Below, one piece after another: positions 10,201-17,447 of a DNA stretch of 64,000 nt (position 1 is the first letter of the stretch; each line of letters opens with the position of its first letter). The translations under genes and the position numbers were made by a program. The notes under the pieces are model-generated. The model had not been told where the DNA came from, did not search any database, and saw nothing but the letters and a program-made list of their open reading frames with translations. The DNA is taken from the NCBI RefSeq assembly GCF_019933235.1, contig NZ_CP082945.1:3162001-3226000 (forward strand). Direction: 5' to 3'. Source of the DNA: Streptomyces angustmyceticus. Its GTDB lineage: Bacteria; Actinomycetota; Actinomycetes; Streptomycetales; Streptomycetaceae.

Positions 10201-12807
10201 GACCGTCTGCGTGTCCGTACCCACCGATCCCGTGAAGTTGGCGTCGCCGCTGTAGGTCGCCGTGACCGTGTGCGAGCCGACGCTCAGGGCGCTCGTCGTG
10301 ACGGTCGCGACGCCGCCGGACAGGGTGCCGGTCAGGGTCGGGCCGCCGCTGATGACGAAGGTGACCGTGCCGGTCGGGGTCCCCGCGCCCGGCGCCACCG
10401 GGGCCACCGTCGCCGTCAACGTCACCGGCTGCCCGGTCACCGACGGATCGGGCGACGACGTCACCGTGGTCGTCGTCGCGGCCTGGTTGACCGTCTGGGT
10501 GTCCGTACCCACCGATCCGGCGAAGTTGGCGTCGCCGCTGTAGGTCGCCGTGACCGTGTGGAGGCCGGCGCCCAGCGCGCTGGTGGTGACGGTCGCGACG
10601 CCGCCGGACAGGGTGCCGGTCAGGGTCGGGCCGCCGCTGATCACGAAGGTGACCGTGCCGGTCGGGGTCCCCGCGCCCGGCGCCACCGGGGCCACCGTCG
10701 CCGTGAACGTCACCGGCTGCCCGGTCACCGACGGGTCCGGCGACGACGTCACCGTGGTCGTGGTCGCTGCCTGGCCGACCGTCTGGGTGTCGGTGTCGCT
10801 GGAGCCGGTGTAGTTCGCGTCCCCGCTGTAGGTCGCGGTGACGGTGTAAACCCCCGCCGTGACCAGCCCGTTGGTGCTGACCGTGGCGACGCCGGCGCCG
10901 TCGAGGGTGCCGCTGAGGGTCACGGTCGTGACCCCGTTGGTGATGACGAAGCCGACGGTTCCGGTCGGCACCCCGCCGCCGGGGAACACCGGCCCGACGA
11001 AGGCGGTGAAGTTGACCGTCTGTCCCGTCACGGAGGGGTCGGGGAAGGACGTGACCGTGGTGGTCGTGGCCGCCTGGTTGACGGTCTGGGTGTCGGTGCC
11101 GCTGGAGCCGTTGAAGTTGGCGTCACCGCCGTACGTCGCCGTGACCGTGTGCGTACCGGCCGACAGCGCACTGGTGCTCACGCTCGCCGTGCCCCCGGAC
11201 AGGGTCCCGGTCAGCGTCGGGCCACCACTGATCACGAAGGTGACCGTGCCGGTCGGCGTCCCCGCACCCGGCGAGACCGGGGCCACGGTGGCCGTGAAGG
11301 TCACCGACTGCCCGACCACCGACGGATCGGGCGACGACGTCACCGTGGTGGTCGTGGACGCCTTGTTGACCGTCTGGGTGTCGGTGCCGCTGGAGCCCGT
11401 GAAGTTGGCGTCACCGCCGTACGTCGCCGTGACCGTGTGCGTACCGGCCGACAGCGCACTGGTGCTCACGCTCGCCGTGCCCCCGGACAGGGTCCCGGTC
11501 AGCGTCGGACCGCCACTGATCACGAAGGTGACGGTGCCCGTCGGCGTCCCCGCACCCGGCGGCACCGGGGCCACCGTCGCCGTGAACGTCACCGGCTGGC
11601 CGACCACCGACGGATCGGGCGACGACGTCACCGTGGTCGTCGTCGCCGCCTGCCCGACCGTATGGGTGTCCGTGCCGCTGGAGCCGTTGAAATTGCCGTC
11701 GCCGCTGTAGGTCGCGGTGACGGTGTGCGTACCGGGCGAGAGCGCGCTGGTGGTGACGCTCGCCGTGCCGCCCGAGAGAGTGCCGGTCAGGGTCGGGCCG
11801 CCGCTGATCACGAAGGTGACGGTGCCGGTCGGGGTCCCCGCGCCCGGCGCGACCGGGGCGACCGTCGCCGTGAACGTCACCGGCTGGCCGACCGCCGACG
11901 GGTCGGGCGCCGAGGTCACCGAGGTGGTCGTGGACGCCTTGTTGACGGTCTGGGTGTCCGTGCCGCTCGACCCGGCGAAGGTGCCGCTGCCGCTGTAGGT
12001 CGCCGTGACCGTATGGGAGCCCACGCTGAGACTGCTGGTGGTGACGCTCGCCGTGCCGCCCGAGAGGGTGGCCGTCAGCGTGGGGCCGCCGGAGATCACG
12101 AAGGTCACCGTGCCGGTCGGGGTGCCCGAGCCGGGCGGTACGGGGGCGACCGTCGCCGTGAAGGTCACCGCCTGCCCGAAGACCGACGGGTCCGGGGACG
12201 AGGTGACCGTGGTGGTCGTCGGCAGCAGGGTCGCCTGCACGGTCTGGGTGTCGGTGCCGGAGGACGGATTGAATTGGGCATTGCCGTTGTAGGTCGCGGT
12301 GATGGTGTGGTTGCCGACGCTGAGACTGCTGGTGGTGACGGTCGCCGTGCCGCCGGAGAGCGGGGCCGTCAGGGTGCCGCCCCCGCCGCCGCTGATGACG
12401 AAGGTGACCGTGCCGGTCGGGGTCCCAGCCCCCGGTGCGACCGGGGCCACCGTCGCCGTGATGGACACCGGCTGGCCGAAGGTCGACGGGTCCGGCGAGG
12501 AGGTGACGGTCGTGGTCGTCGACGCCTTGTTCACGGTCACGGAGGCCAGGCCGCTCGATGGCGAGAACAGGGCGCTGCCGTTGTAATTCGCGGTGATGGT
12601 GTGGAAGCCGACACTGATGTTGCTGACGGTGACGGTCGCGGTGCCGCCCACGAGCGTGCCCGTCACGGTGGGCCCGCCGGTGATGACAAAGGTGACGGTG
12701 CCGGTGGGGGTTCCCACACCCAGCGGGATGACCGTGGCGGTCAGGGTGACCGGCTGGCCGAAGACTGCCGGATTGGGTGAGGCCGACGCCAAGGTGAAGG
12801 TGGGTGC
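7219..12807 (-). repeat. 19 tandem coding repeats of about 0.29 kb
   Basis: The repeats fall into two classes. A has ISGGPTLTGTLSGG in the middle; B is about 5 residues longer, with TDGVTTVTLTGTLSGG and GLVTAG. Counted from the N-terminus, B-type repeats are numbers 7, 10, 12-16 and 19; the rest are A, and numbers 2 and 18 carry a GGGGGTL variant. Central repeats are nearly identical at the DNA level, while the first and last diverge, as expected from recombination within the array. Confidence 0.9.
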
Positions 12808-12810
12808 CAT
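7219..12810 (-). CDS. Giant protein of 19 tandem bacterial Ig-like domains
   Basis: 1863 residues made almost only of 93-99-residue repeats of the Big_3/Big_5 Ig-like type. Each repeat opens [SA]TTTTVTSxPDPSV, passes through TFTATVAPV, PTGTVTF and TLSGG, and closes with YTVTATYSGDANF then GTDTQTV. Such domains are usually stalk or adhesion modules at the cell surface. The ATG at 12810 follows GGAGGG by 6 nt; further upstream the frame is open but not protein-like. The start reads MAPTFTLASASPNP, with no signal peptide, no lipobox, no sorting motif and no catalytic domain at the end. The protein is therefore either exported by an unknown route or intracellular. It is flanked by a long upstream gap and its own terminator. 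Confidence 0.9.
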   Translation of the reverse strand: MAPTFTLASASPNPAVFGQPVTLTATVIPLGVGTPTGTVTFVITGGPTVTGTLVGGTATVTVSNISVGFHTITANYNGSALFSPSSGLASVTVNKASTTTTVTSSPDPSTFGQPVSITATVAPVAPGAGTPTGTVTFVISGGGGGTLTAPLSGGTATVTTSSLSVGNHTITATYNGNAQFNPSSGTDTQTVQATLLPTTTTVTSSPDPSVFGQAVTFTATVAPVPPGSGTPTGTVTFVISGGPTLTATLSGGTASVTTSSLSVGSHTVTATYSGSGTFAGSSGTDTQTVNKASTTTSVTSAPDPSAVGQPVTFTATVAPVAPGAGTPTGTVTFVISGGPTLTGTLSGGTASVTTSALSPGTHTVTATYSGDGNFNGSSGTDTHTVGQAATTTTVTSSPDPSVVGQPVTFTATVAPVPPGAGTPTGTVTFVISGGPTLTGTLSGGTASVSTSALSAGTHTVTATYGGDANFTGSSGTDTQTVNKASTTTTVTSSPDPSVVGQSVTFTATVAPVSPGAGTPTGTVTFVISGGPTLTGTLSGGTASVSTSALSAGTHTVTATYGGDANFNGSSGTDTQTVNQAATTTTVTSFPDPSVTGQTVNFTAFVGPVFPGGGVPTGTVGFVITNGVTTVTLSGTLDGAGVATVSTNGLVTAGVYTVTATYSGDANYTGSSDTDTQTVGQAATTTTVTSSPDPSVTGQPVTFTATVAPVAPGAGTPTGTVTFVISGGPTLTGTLSGGVATVTTSALGAGLHTVTATYSGDANFAGSVGTDTQTVNQAATTTTVTSSPDPSVTGQPVTLTATVAPVAPGAGTPTGTVTFVISGGPTLTGTLSGGVATVTTSALSVGSHTVTATYSGDANFTGSVGTDTQTVGQAATTTTVTSSPDPSVTGQPVTFTATVAPVAPGAGTPTGTVTFVATDGVTTVTLTGTLSGGTTSVTTNGLVTAGTYTVTATYSGDAGFTGSVGTDTQTVNQASTTTTVTSSPDPSVVGQPVTFTATVAPVAPGAGTPTGTVTFVITGGPTLTGTLSGGVATVTTSALSVGTHTVTATYGGDGNFNGSSGTDTQTVNQAATTTTVSSAPDPSVVGETVTFTATVAPVAPGAGTPTGTVTFVATDGVTTVTLTGTLSGGTTSVTTNGLVTAGAYTVTATYSGDGSFTGSVGTDTQTVGQASTTTTVSSAPDPSVVGETVTFTATVAPVAPGAGTPTGTVTFVATDGVTTVTLTGTLSGGTTSVTTNGLVTAGAYTVTATYSGDANFTGSVGTDTHTVGQAATTTTVTSSPDPSVVGESVTFTATVAPVAPGAGTPTGTVVFVATDGVTTVTLTGTLSGGTTSVSTSGLVTAGAYTVTATYSGDANFATSSGTDTQTVGQASTTTTVTSSPDPSVVGESVTFTATVAPVAPGAGTPTGTVAFVVTDGVTTVTLTGTLSGGTTSVSTSGLATAGTYSVTATYSGDTNFNGSVGTDSQTVTAAATTTTVTSAPDPSVVGESVTFTATVAPVAPGAGTPTGTVVFLVTDGVTTVTLTGTLSGGTTSVSTTGLVTAGAYAVTATYSGDANFTGSVGTDTHTVGQASTTTTVTSAPDPSVVGESVTFTATVAPVAPGTGTPTGTVTFAISGGPTLTGTLSGGTASVTTSALNAGTFPVTATYSGDVNFAASSGTDTQTVTAASTTTTVTSAPDPSVFGQTVTFTATVTPVPPGAGTVTGSVVFVIDGGGGGTLTGTVSGGVATVTTSTLDAGVHNVTATYSGDANFSGSSGTDTQTVSQAATTITATSFPDPSNSGDNVAILAFVSAVAPGSGIPTGTVAFTVTDGVTTISLTGTLDGSGVAAVSTPLTTGVYTITAVYGGDTNFTGSTDTDTQTVLAGP

Positions 12811-13309
12811 GAAATGGCCCTCCGAAAGGTATGAGGGTGGCGGGCCGTTCAGCTCCCCGTCGTGCGTGACGCTCTGCGGGAAGTGGGCATCACCTGGGGA
12901 GCGAGCACGACAGCAACAGCCGACGCCCATGCGCCGCTGTCTGCCGCGGTCCTCCGCCAGGTGGGCAACCCGCCGGTCGATAGCATCAGTAGGCGCGCAG
13001 ATCAGGCCACCACGCCAGAGCCGGTTCGCGCATTTGCCCTGAATGGCGCAGCGCGCGGCGGCTCGCGCGACATCACGCGGCGCACCCTGCGGGGCGCGGC
13101 CGTGCGGGACGTCGGCACGGGTGGCGGACGCCCGGCACGCGCCATCCCCGCGAGCCGCTGCCGCGCCACGGTCAACATCTCCGCACAACGGCGCAGTTGG
13201 GGAGCGGGAGGCGCACCATGGGATCTCGGGGACGGCGTCGCAGGGAGCGCCGTAGGGCAGAACCGCAGGCCGGGGTGCCCGTCAGCCCGCCGCACGGAGG
13301 AGGCAGACC
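12811..13309. other. Gap between the Ig-repeat gene and a GNAT gene
   Basis: 499 bases holding the divergent starts of the two flanking genes. Open frames exist on both strands, but their translations are Arg/Ala-rich with scattered Cys and look non-coding. No RNA gene or strong repeat was seen. The ribosome sites are GGAGGG before 12810 (minus) and GGAGGAGG before 13310 (plus). Confidence 0.5.
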
Positions 13310-13849
13310 ATGACCGAGCGCACCCACGTACCGGGACAGCTCCCCGGCGATCTGACGCTGCGGCATCCGGCGCCCGCGGACCACGCGCGGCTCCAGGTGG
13401 CTCTGGTCGGGTGGTGGGACGGGCTGGGCGGTGAGGCGGGCGCGCTGCAGCGCCGGTTGCTCGTACCGCGCCTGTTCCTGCAGCACTTCGCCGACACCAG
13501 CCTCCTCGTCGAGCGCCCGGACCGGACCCTGCACGCCTTTCTGATCGGCTTCCTCTCCCAGTCGGACCCCGCGACCGCGTACATCCACTTCGTGGGCGTC
13601 TGCCCCGAGGGCCGGGGGGACGGCGTCGGCAGCGCCCTCTACGAGCGCTTCTTCGCCGTGGCCCGCGCCGCCGGCCGCAGCCAGGTCCGCTGCATCACCA
13701 GTCCCGACAACCGCAACTCCGTCGCGTACCACCGGCGCATGGGCTTCCGGCTGGAGCCGGGGGACCGTACCGACGCCGAGGGCGTGCCGGTGCACGAGGA
13801 CTACGACGGGCCGGGGCTCGACCGGGTGTCGTTCGTACGGGAGTTGTGA
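13310..13849 (+). CDS. GNAT family N-acetyltransferase
   Basis: 179 residues. Beta-strand HFVGVCPEGRGDGVGSALYERFF carries the acetyl-CoA pyrophosphate loop (RGDGVG), and SPDNRNSVAYHRRMGFRLEPGD is the typical C-terminal GNAT segment. The ATG follows a strong GGAGGAGG site. It ends convergent to the first MocR gene. The acceptor substrate is unknown; this subgroup often acts on small amines or aminoglycoside-like compounds. Confidence 0.88.
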   Translation: MTERTHVPGQLPGDLTLRHPAPADHARLQVALVGWWDGLGGEAGALQRRLLVPRLFLQHFADTSLLVERPDRTLHAFLIGFLSQSDPATAYIHFVGVCPEGRGDGVGSALYERFFAVARAAGRSQVRCITSPDNRNSVAYHRRMGFRLEPGDRTDAEGVPVHEDYDGPGLDRVSFVREL

Positions 13850-13981
13850 GCCGGGGCACCGCAGGTGGGCACGGTAGGCGCCGGTAGATGCGTGGGCACC
13901 GGTGGGCACATAGGCATGGGTAGGCACCGGTCCGCTCGCCCGCCGGTGCGCGCCGCCCGCTCCCCCGCCCGCACGCCCCCG

Positions 13982-15421
13982 CTACTCCCCCGGCGGCAGC
14001 GCCCCGAGCAAGGCGTCCAGGGCGCCGGCGAAGGAGTGGTCGGGCGGCGTGCCGTACGCCACCACCAGGGCGTCGCGGGTGGCCGGTGGGGCGGTCGGGT
14101 CGTGGAAGCGGTGCAGGCCCTCGAGGGCGAGGCCGTGCCGGCGGGCGGTGTGCAGGACGGACTGCTCGGTGCCGGGCGGGAGTTCCAGTACGGCGTGCAG
14201 GCCGGCGGCGATACCGGAGGCCCGGACCTGGGGCGCGCGGTCGGCCAGGGCGGCCACCAGCTGATCGCGGCGGCGCCGGTAGCGCAGCCGCATCCCGCGC
14301 AGATGGCGGTCGTAGGCGCCCGTGGACAGGAACTCGGCGAGCGTGAGCTGGTCCAGCGCGCCGGACTGCCATTCGCCGGTGCTCTTGAGGGCGAGCACCG
14401 GATCGACGAGACGGTCCGGCAGCACCATCCAGGCCAGCCGCAGCGCGGGGGCGAGGCTCTTGCTGGCGGTGCCCAGGTAGACGACGTGTTCGGGGTCCAG
14501 GCCCTGGAGGGCGCCGACCGGCTGGCGGTCGTAGCGGAACTCGCCGTCGTAGTCGTCCTCCAGGATGAAACCGCCGGTGGCGCGCGCCCAACCGACCGCG
14601 GCGGCCCGGCGGTCGGGGTGCAGCGGTACGCCGGTGGGGAACTGGTGGGCGGGGGTCAGGAGGGCCGCGCGGACCTCGTCGAGGGCGGTCAGCTCCTCGG
14701 TGCGCGCGCCGCGTTCGTCGACGGGGAGCGGGACGGTGCGCAGGCCGGCGCGGGTGATCACGGCCCGGTGGAAGTCGAGGCCGTACGACTCGACGGCCAG
14801 CCGGCCGGGGCCCAGGGCGCGGCTGAGCAGGGCCAGCCCCTGCATGAAGCCGGCGCAGACGACGATGCGCTCGGGGTCGGCGCGGACGCCGCGGGCGCGG
14901 GCGAGGTAGTCGGCGAGGACGGTGCGGAGTTCGGGGCGGCCGCGGGAGGTGCCGTAGCCGAAGGCTTCGCTGGGGGCGGCGGTCAGGGCGCGGCGGGCGG
15001 CGGCCAGCCAGGCCGTGCGGGGGAAGGCGGAGACGTCGGGGGTGCCCGGGGTGAGGTCGAAGCGCGGCCGGTCGGCGCGGTCGGCCGGGGCGGGGGCGCG
15101 CCGGGCGGCGGGCGTGGCACGCGGCGTCGCGCTCCCCCGGGCACCGTCGGGGAGGTGCACCCAGGCGACGCGGGTGCCGGAGCCCTGGCGGGCGCTGAGC
15201 CAGCCCTCGGCGACGAGTTCGGCGTAGGCGTCGGCGACGGTGTTACGGGCCAGGCCGAGGTCCGCGGCGAGCGAGCGGGAGGACGGCAGGCGGGTGCCGG
15301 GGGCCAGCCGCCCGGACCGTACGGCCTCCCGCAGCGCCCGCAGCAGCGCGGCGCGCAGCCCGCCGGGACCGGTGAGGTCCAGATGCAGATCACGGCCGAA
15401 AGTGGCCCACGAATCCTCCAT
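13982..15421 (-). CDS. MocR/PdxR-type regulator (GntR HTH fused to aminotransferase fold), copy 1
   Basis: 479 residues. A GntR winged helix covers about residues 15-85 (LREAVRSGRLAPGTRLPSSRSLAADLGLARNTVADAYAEL), then an aminotransferase class I fold with the PLP lysine in YLGTASKSLAPALRL and the ILEDDYDGEFRYDRQPVGALQGLDP block. MocR proteins bind DNA through the GntR part and sense PLP or an amino compound. It starts at the ATG at 15421, directly after CATTTCC and 8 nt after a TATGGT hexamer, so the mRNA may be leaderless. It is divergent from an AhpD-like gene 47 nt away, its likely target, and paralogous to the regulator at 17438. Confidence 0.93.
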   Translation of the reverse strand: MEDSWATFGRDLHLDLTGPGGLRAALLRALREAVRSGRLAPGTRLPSSRSLAADLGLARNTVADAYAELVAEGWLSARQGSGTRVAWVHLPDGARGSATPRATPAARRAPAPADRADRPRFDLTPGTPDVSAFPRTAWLAAARRALTAAPSEAFGYGTSRGRPELRTVLADYLARARGVRADPERIVVCAGFMQGLALLSRALGPGRLAVESYGLDFHRAVITRAGLRTVPLPVDERGARTEELTALDEVRAALLTPAHQFPTGVPLHPDRRAAAVGWARATGGFILEDDYDGEFRYDRQPVGALQGLDPEHVVYLGTASKSLAPALRLAWMVLPDRLVDPVLALKSTGEWQSGALDQLTLAEFLSTGAYDRHLRGMRLRYRRRRDQLVAALADRAPQVRASGIAAGLHAVLELPPGTEQSVLHTARRHGLALEGLHRFHDPTAPPATRDALVVAYGTPPDHSFAGALDALLGALPPGE

Positions 15422-15451
15422 GGAAATGGACCATACCGCTGCGCCATTTCC
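15422..15451. promoter_or_regulatory. Divergent promoter and candidate MocR operator 1
   Basis: An inverted repeat GGAAATGG (15422-15429) / CCATTTCC (15444-15451) with a 14-nt spacer sits between the divergent starts. On the minus strand the hexamer TATGGT (15435-15430) is followed by CCATTTCC and then the regulator ATG, a -10 box at leaderless distance. The same CATTTCC-ATG arrangement recurs at the paralogous locus. Confidence 0.5.
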
Positions 15452-15468
15452 GTCGTAGCGTCGAAGGC

Positions 15469-16011
15469 ATGACGACACGGACATCACAGAAGACGCAGGT
15501 CACACCGACAACGCAGGCGACGGCGTCCGGGACGGCTGCGGCTGCGGCTCCGGGAGCGGCGCACCGGCACGGCCCCCGCCTGCCCTGGTCGAAGCTCGCT
15601 CCGGAGGTCTACCAGGCCATGCTGGCGCTGGACGCGGCGGCGACGCAGGGCCTCGACCCGACGCTGGTCGAGCTGGTGAAGATCCGGGCGTCGCAGCTCA
15701 ACCACTGCGCGTTCTGCATCGACAAGCACATCAAGGACGCCCGGAAGGCCGGCGAGACCGAGCAGCGGATCTACCTCCTCGACGCCTGGGAGGAGGCCAC
15801 CGGCTTCTACTCCCCCGAGGAGCAGGCCGCCCTCGCCCTCACCGAGGCCGTCACCCTGCTCACCGAGGGCTTCGTGCCCGACGCCGTCTACGACCGCGCC
15901 GCCGCCCGCTTCGGCCCGGCGGAACTGGCCCGGCTGCTCGCGCTGATCACCACCATCAACGCCTGGAACCGCTTCGGCGTGTCCACCCGGATGACCCCGG
16001 GCCGGGCATGA
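15469..16011 (+). CDS. AhpD-like carboxymuconolactone decarboxylase family protein
   Basis: 180 residues. After a low-complexity Thr/Ala N-terminus come EVYQAMLALDAAATQGLDPTLVELV and the redox signature HCAFCIDKH (CxxCxxxH) of AhpD-type alkylhydroperoxidases, then the C-terminal ALITTINAWNRFGVSTRM. Such proteins reduce peroxides or disulfides through the vicinal Cys pair. Its TGA overlaps the ATG of the next gene (ATGA), so the two are co-translated. Divergent from and probably controlled by the MocR at 15421. Paralogue: 16846-17391. Confidence 0.9.
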   Translation: MTTRTSQKTQVTPTTQATASGTAAAAAPGAAHRHGPRLPWSKLAPEVYQAMLALDAAATQGLDPTLVELVKIRASQLNHCAFCIDKHIKDARKAGETEQRIYLLDAWEEATGFYSPEEQAALALTEAVTLLTEGFVPDAVYDRAAARFGPAELARLLALITTINAWNRFGVSTRMTPGRA

Positions 16012-16760
16012 CCGCCACGGACCGCGCCCCGGCCGCCGCCGCGCTGCGCGCCCTGCACCACGGGCCCCGCCTGCCCCTGGTCCTGCCCGGCCCGTGGGAC
16101 GCGGCCAGCGCCCGGGTCTTCGCGGACGCCGGCTTCCCGGCGCTCGCCACACCCAGCGCGGGCATCGCGGCCTCCCTCGGCTACGAGGACGGGCGGACGC
16201 CGGACGACGAGATGTTCGCGGCGATCGCCCGCATCGTGCGGTCCGTGGACATCCCGGTCTCGGCCGATGTGGAGGCCGGATACGGGCTGCCCGCACGGGA
16301 GTTGGCGGGCCGTCTCGCGGACGCGGGGGCGGTGGGCTGCAACCTGGAGGACACCGACCCGGCCACCGGCGCCCTGCGGGACCCGCGGGAACAGGCGGAC
16401 CTGCTGGCCGCGGTGCGGGCCGAGGCGGGCGAGGGGCTGGTGATCAACGCCCGGATCGACACGTATCTGCACGGCGACAAGGGCATCGAGGAGACGGTCC
16501 GGCGCGGCCGGCTGTACGCGGCGGCGGGCGCCGACTGCGTCTATCCGATCCTCGCCCCGCCGTCGCTGCTGGCCGATCTGGCCGCCCGGATCGGCCTCCC
16601 CGTCAATGCCGTGGTGACCCCGGACGGCCCCACGCCCCGCGAACTCGGCGCCCTCGGCGCGGCCCGGATCACCTTCGGCCCCGGCCTCCAGCATCGCGCG
16701 ATGGCCGCGGTGACGGGGATGGCGGAACGCTTGCGGGAGGAGCTGGCGGCGGAGGGGTGA
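16008..16760 (+). CDS. Isocitrate lyase / PEP mutase superfamily protein
   Basis: 250 residues with the beta-barrel landmarks of the superfamily: LVLPGPWDAASARVFADAGFPALATPSAG, the Mg-binding SADVEAGYG, NLEDTDP, NARIDTY and GADCVYPIL. The KKCGH motif of true isocitrate lyase is absent, so it is a generic C-C or P-C lyase-like member such as an oxaloacetate hydrolase or methylisocitrate-lyase relative. It overlaps the AhpD-like gene by 4 nt and forms a two-gene operon. The substrate is not known. Confidence 0.85.
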   Translation: MTATDRAPAAAALRALHHGPRLPLVLPGPWDAASARVFADAGFPALATPSAGIAASLGYEDGRTPDDEMFAAIARIVRSVDIPVSADVEAGYGLPARELAGRLADAGAVGCNLEDTDPATGALRDPREQADLLAAVRAEAGEGLVINARIDTYLHGDKGIEETVRRGRLYAAAGADCVYPILAPPSLLADLAARIGLPVNAVVTPDGPTPRELGALGAARITFGPGLQHRAMAAVTGMAERLREELAAEG

Positions 16761-16845
16761 GGGCCGAGCGCCGGCGGCCGGCCCGCACGGGCGCCGGGGA
16801 GGAGGCTGGGCCCGGCGGCCGACCCCGCTCCCACTCCCCGGCCCC

Positions 16846-17391
16846 CTACCGCTCGTCGGTCCCCGGCACCTTCCCCGTGCTGAGCGCGACCCGGTTCCAG
16901 GTGTTGATGGTGAAGATCAGCGCCAGCAACTGGGCCAGCTCCGGCTCCTCGAAGTGCCGGGCGGCGCGCTCGTAGACCTCGTCCGGCACCCCGCCCCGGG
17001 CGACCAGCGTCACGGCCTCGGTCAGCGCCAGCGCCGCCCGCTCCTTCTCGGTGAAGAAGTGCGCCGCCTCCTGCCAGACCGCGACCATGTGCAGCCGCTC
17101 CTCGCTCTCGCCGGCCTTGCGGGCGTCGGAGGTGTGCATATGGAGGCAGTACGCGCACTTGTTGAGCTGCGAGGACCGGATCTGGACCAGTTCGACCAGG
17201 GCCGGGTCCAGGCCCTCGCGAGCCGCGGCGTCGAAGCCGATCAGCGCCTTGAACGCCTTCGGGGCGGACCGGGCGAAGTTGACCCGGGGGCTGCGGGGCG
17301 CCGCCCCGTCCGCCGCGGTCGTTTCCCTCGTCGTGTGCGTCGTGTTCCCCGTGCCGGCTGCGTCGGTCCGTGCGGTAGCTGTCTGCGTCAT
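16846..17391 (-). CDS. AhpD-like carboxymuconolactone decarboxylase family protein, copy 2
   Basis: 181 residues, clearly paralogous to 15469-16011: a Thr-rich N-terminus, KAFKALIGFDAAAREGLDPALVELVQIR, the redox motif KCAYCLHMH (CxxCxxxH) and the ending ALIFTINTWNRVALSTGKVPG. Predicted peroxidase or disulfide reductase. It is transcribed divergently from the second MocR gene with a 46-nt gap, mirroring the first locus. No PEP-mutase gene follows it, which is the main difference between the two copies. Confidence 0.9.
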   Translation of the reverse strand: MTQTATARTDAAGTGNTTHTTRETTAADGAAPRSPRVNFARSAPKAFKALIGFDAAAREGLDPALVELVQIRSSQLNKCAYCLHMHTSDARKAGESEERLHMVAVWQEAAHFFTEKERAALALTEAVTLVARGGVPDEVYERAARHFEEPELAQLLALIFTINTWNRVALSTGKVPGTDER

Positions 17392-17423
17392 GTCTCAAAT
17401 CTAGAAGCCCGTGCGACCGGCTG

Positions 17424-17447
17424 TAGGGTGCATTTCCATGCCGGAAT
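17424..17447 (+). promoter_or_regulatory. Leaderless promoter and candidate MocR operator 2
   Basis: TAGGGT (17424-17429) followed by GCATTTCC and the regulator ATG at 17438, exactly the 8-nt spacing of copy 1. TTCC (17434-17437) and GGAA (17443-17446) form a short inverted repeat over the start codon. The shared CATTTCC next to both start codons suggests autoregulation. Confidence 0.45.

Noticed and set aside
7000..12780. A 1926-codon open frame on the plus strand across the Ig-repeat gene
   Set aside because: It is the antisense frame of the repeats; the translation is Arg/Gly/His-rich and mirrors the repeat period, while the minus frame gives coherent Ig domains with a good ribosome site.
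7219..12807. CRISPR-like array from the regular repeats
   Set aside because: The period is about 280-300 bp and fully coding; there are no short palindromic repeats or unique spacers.
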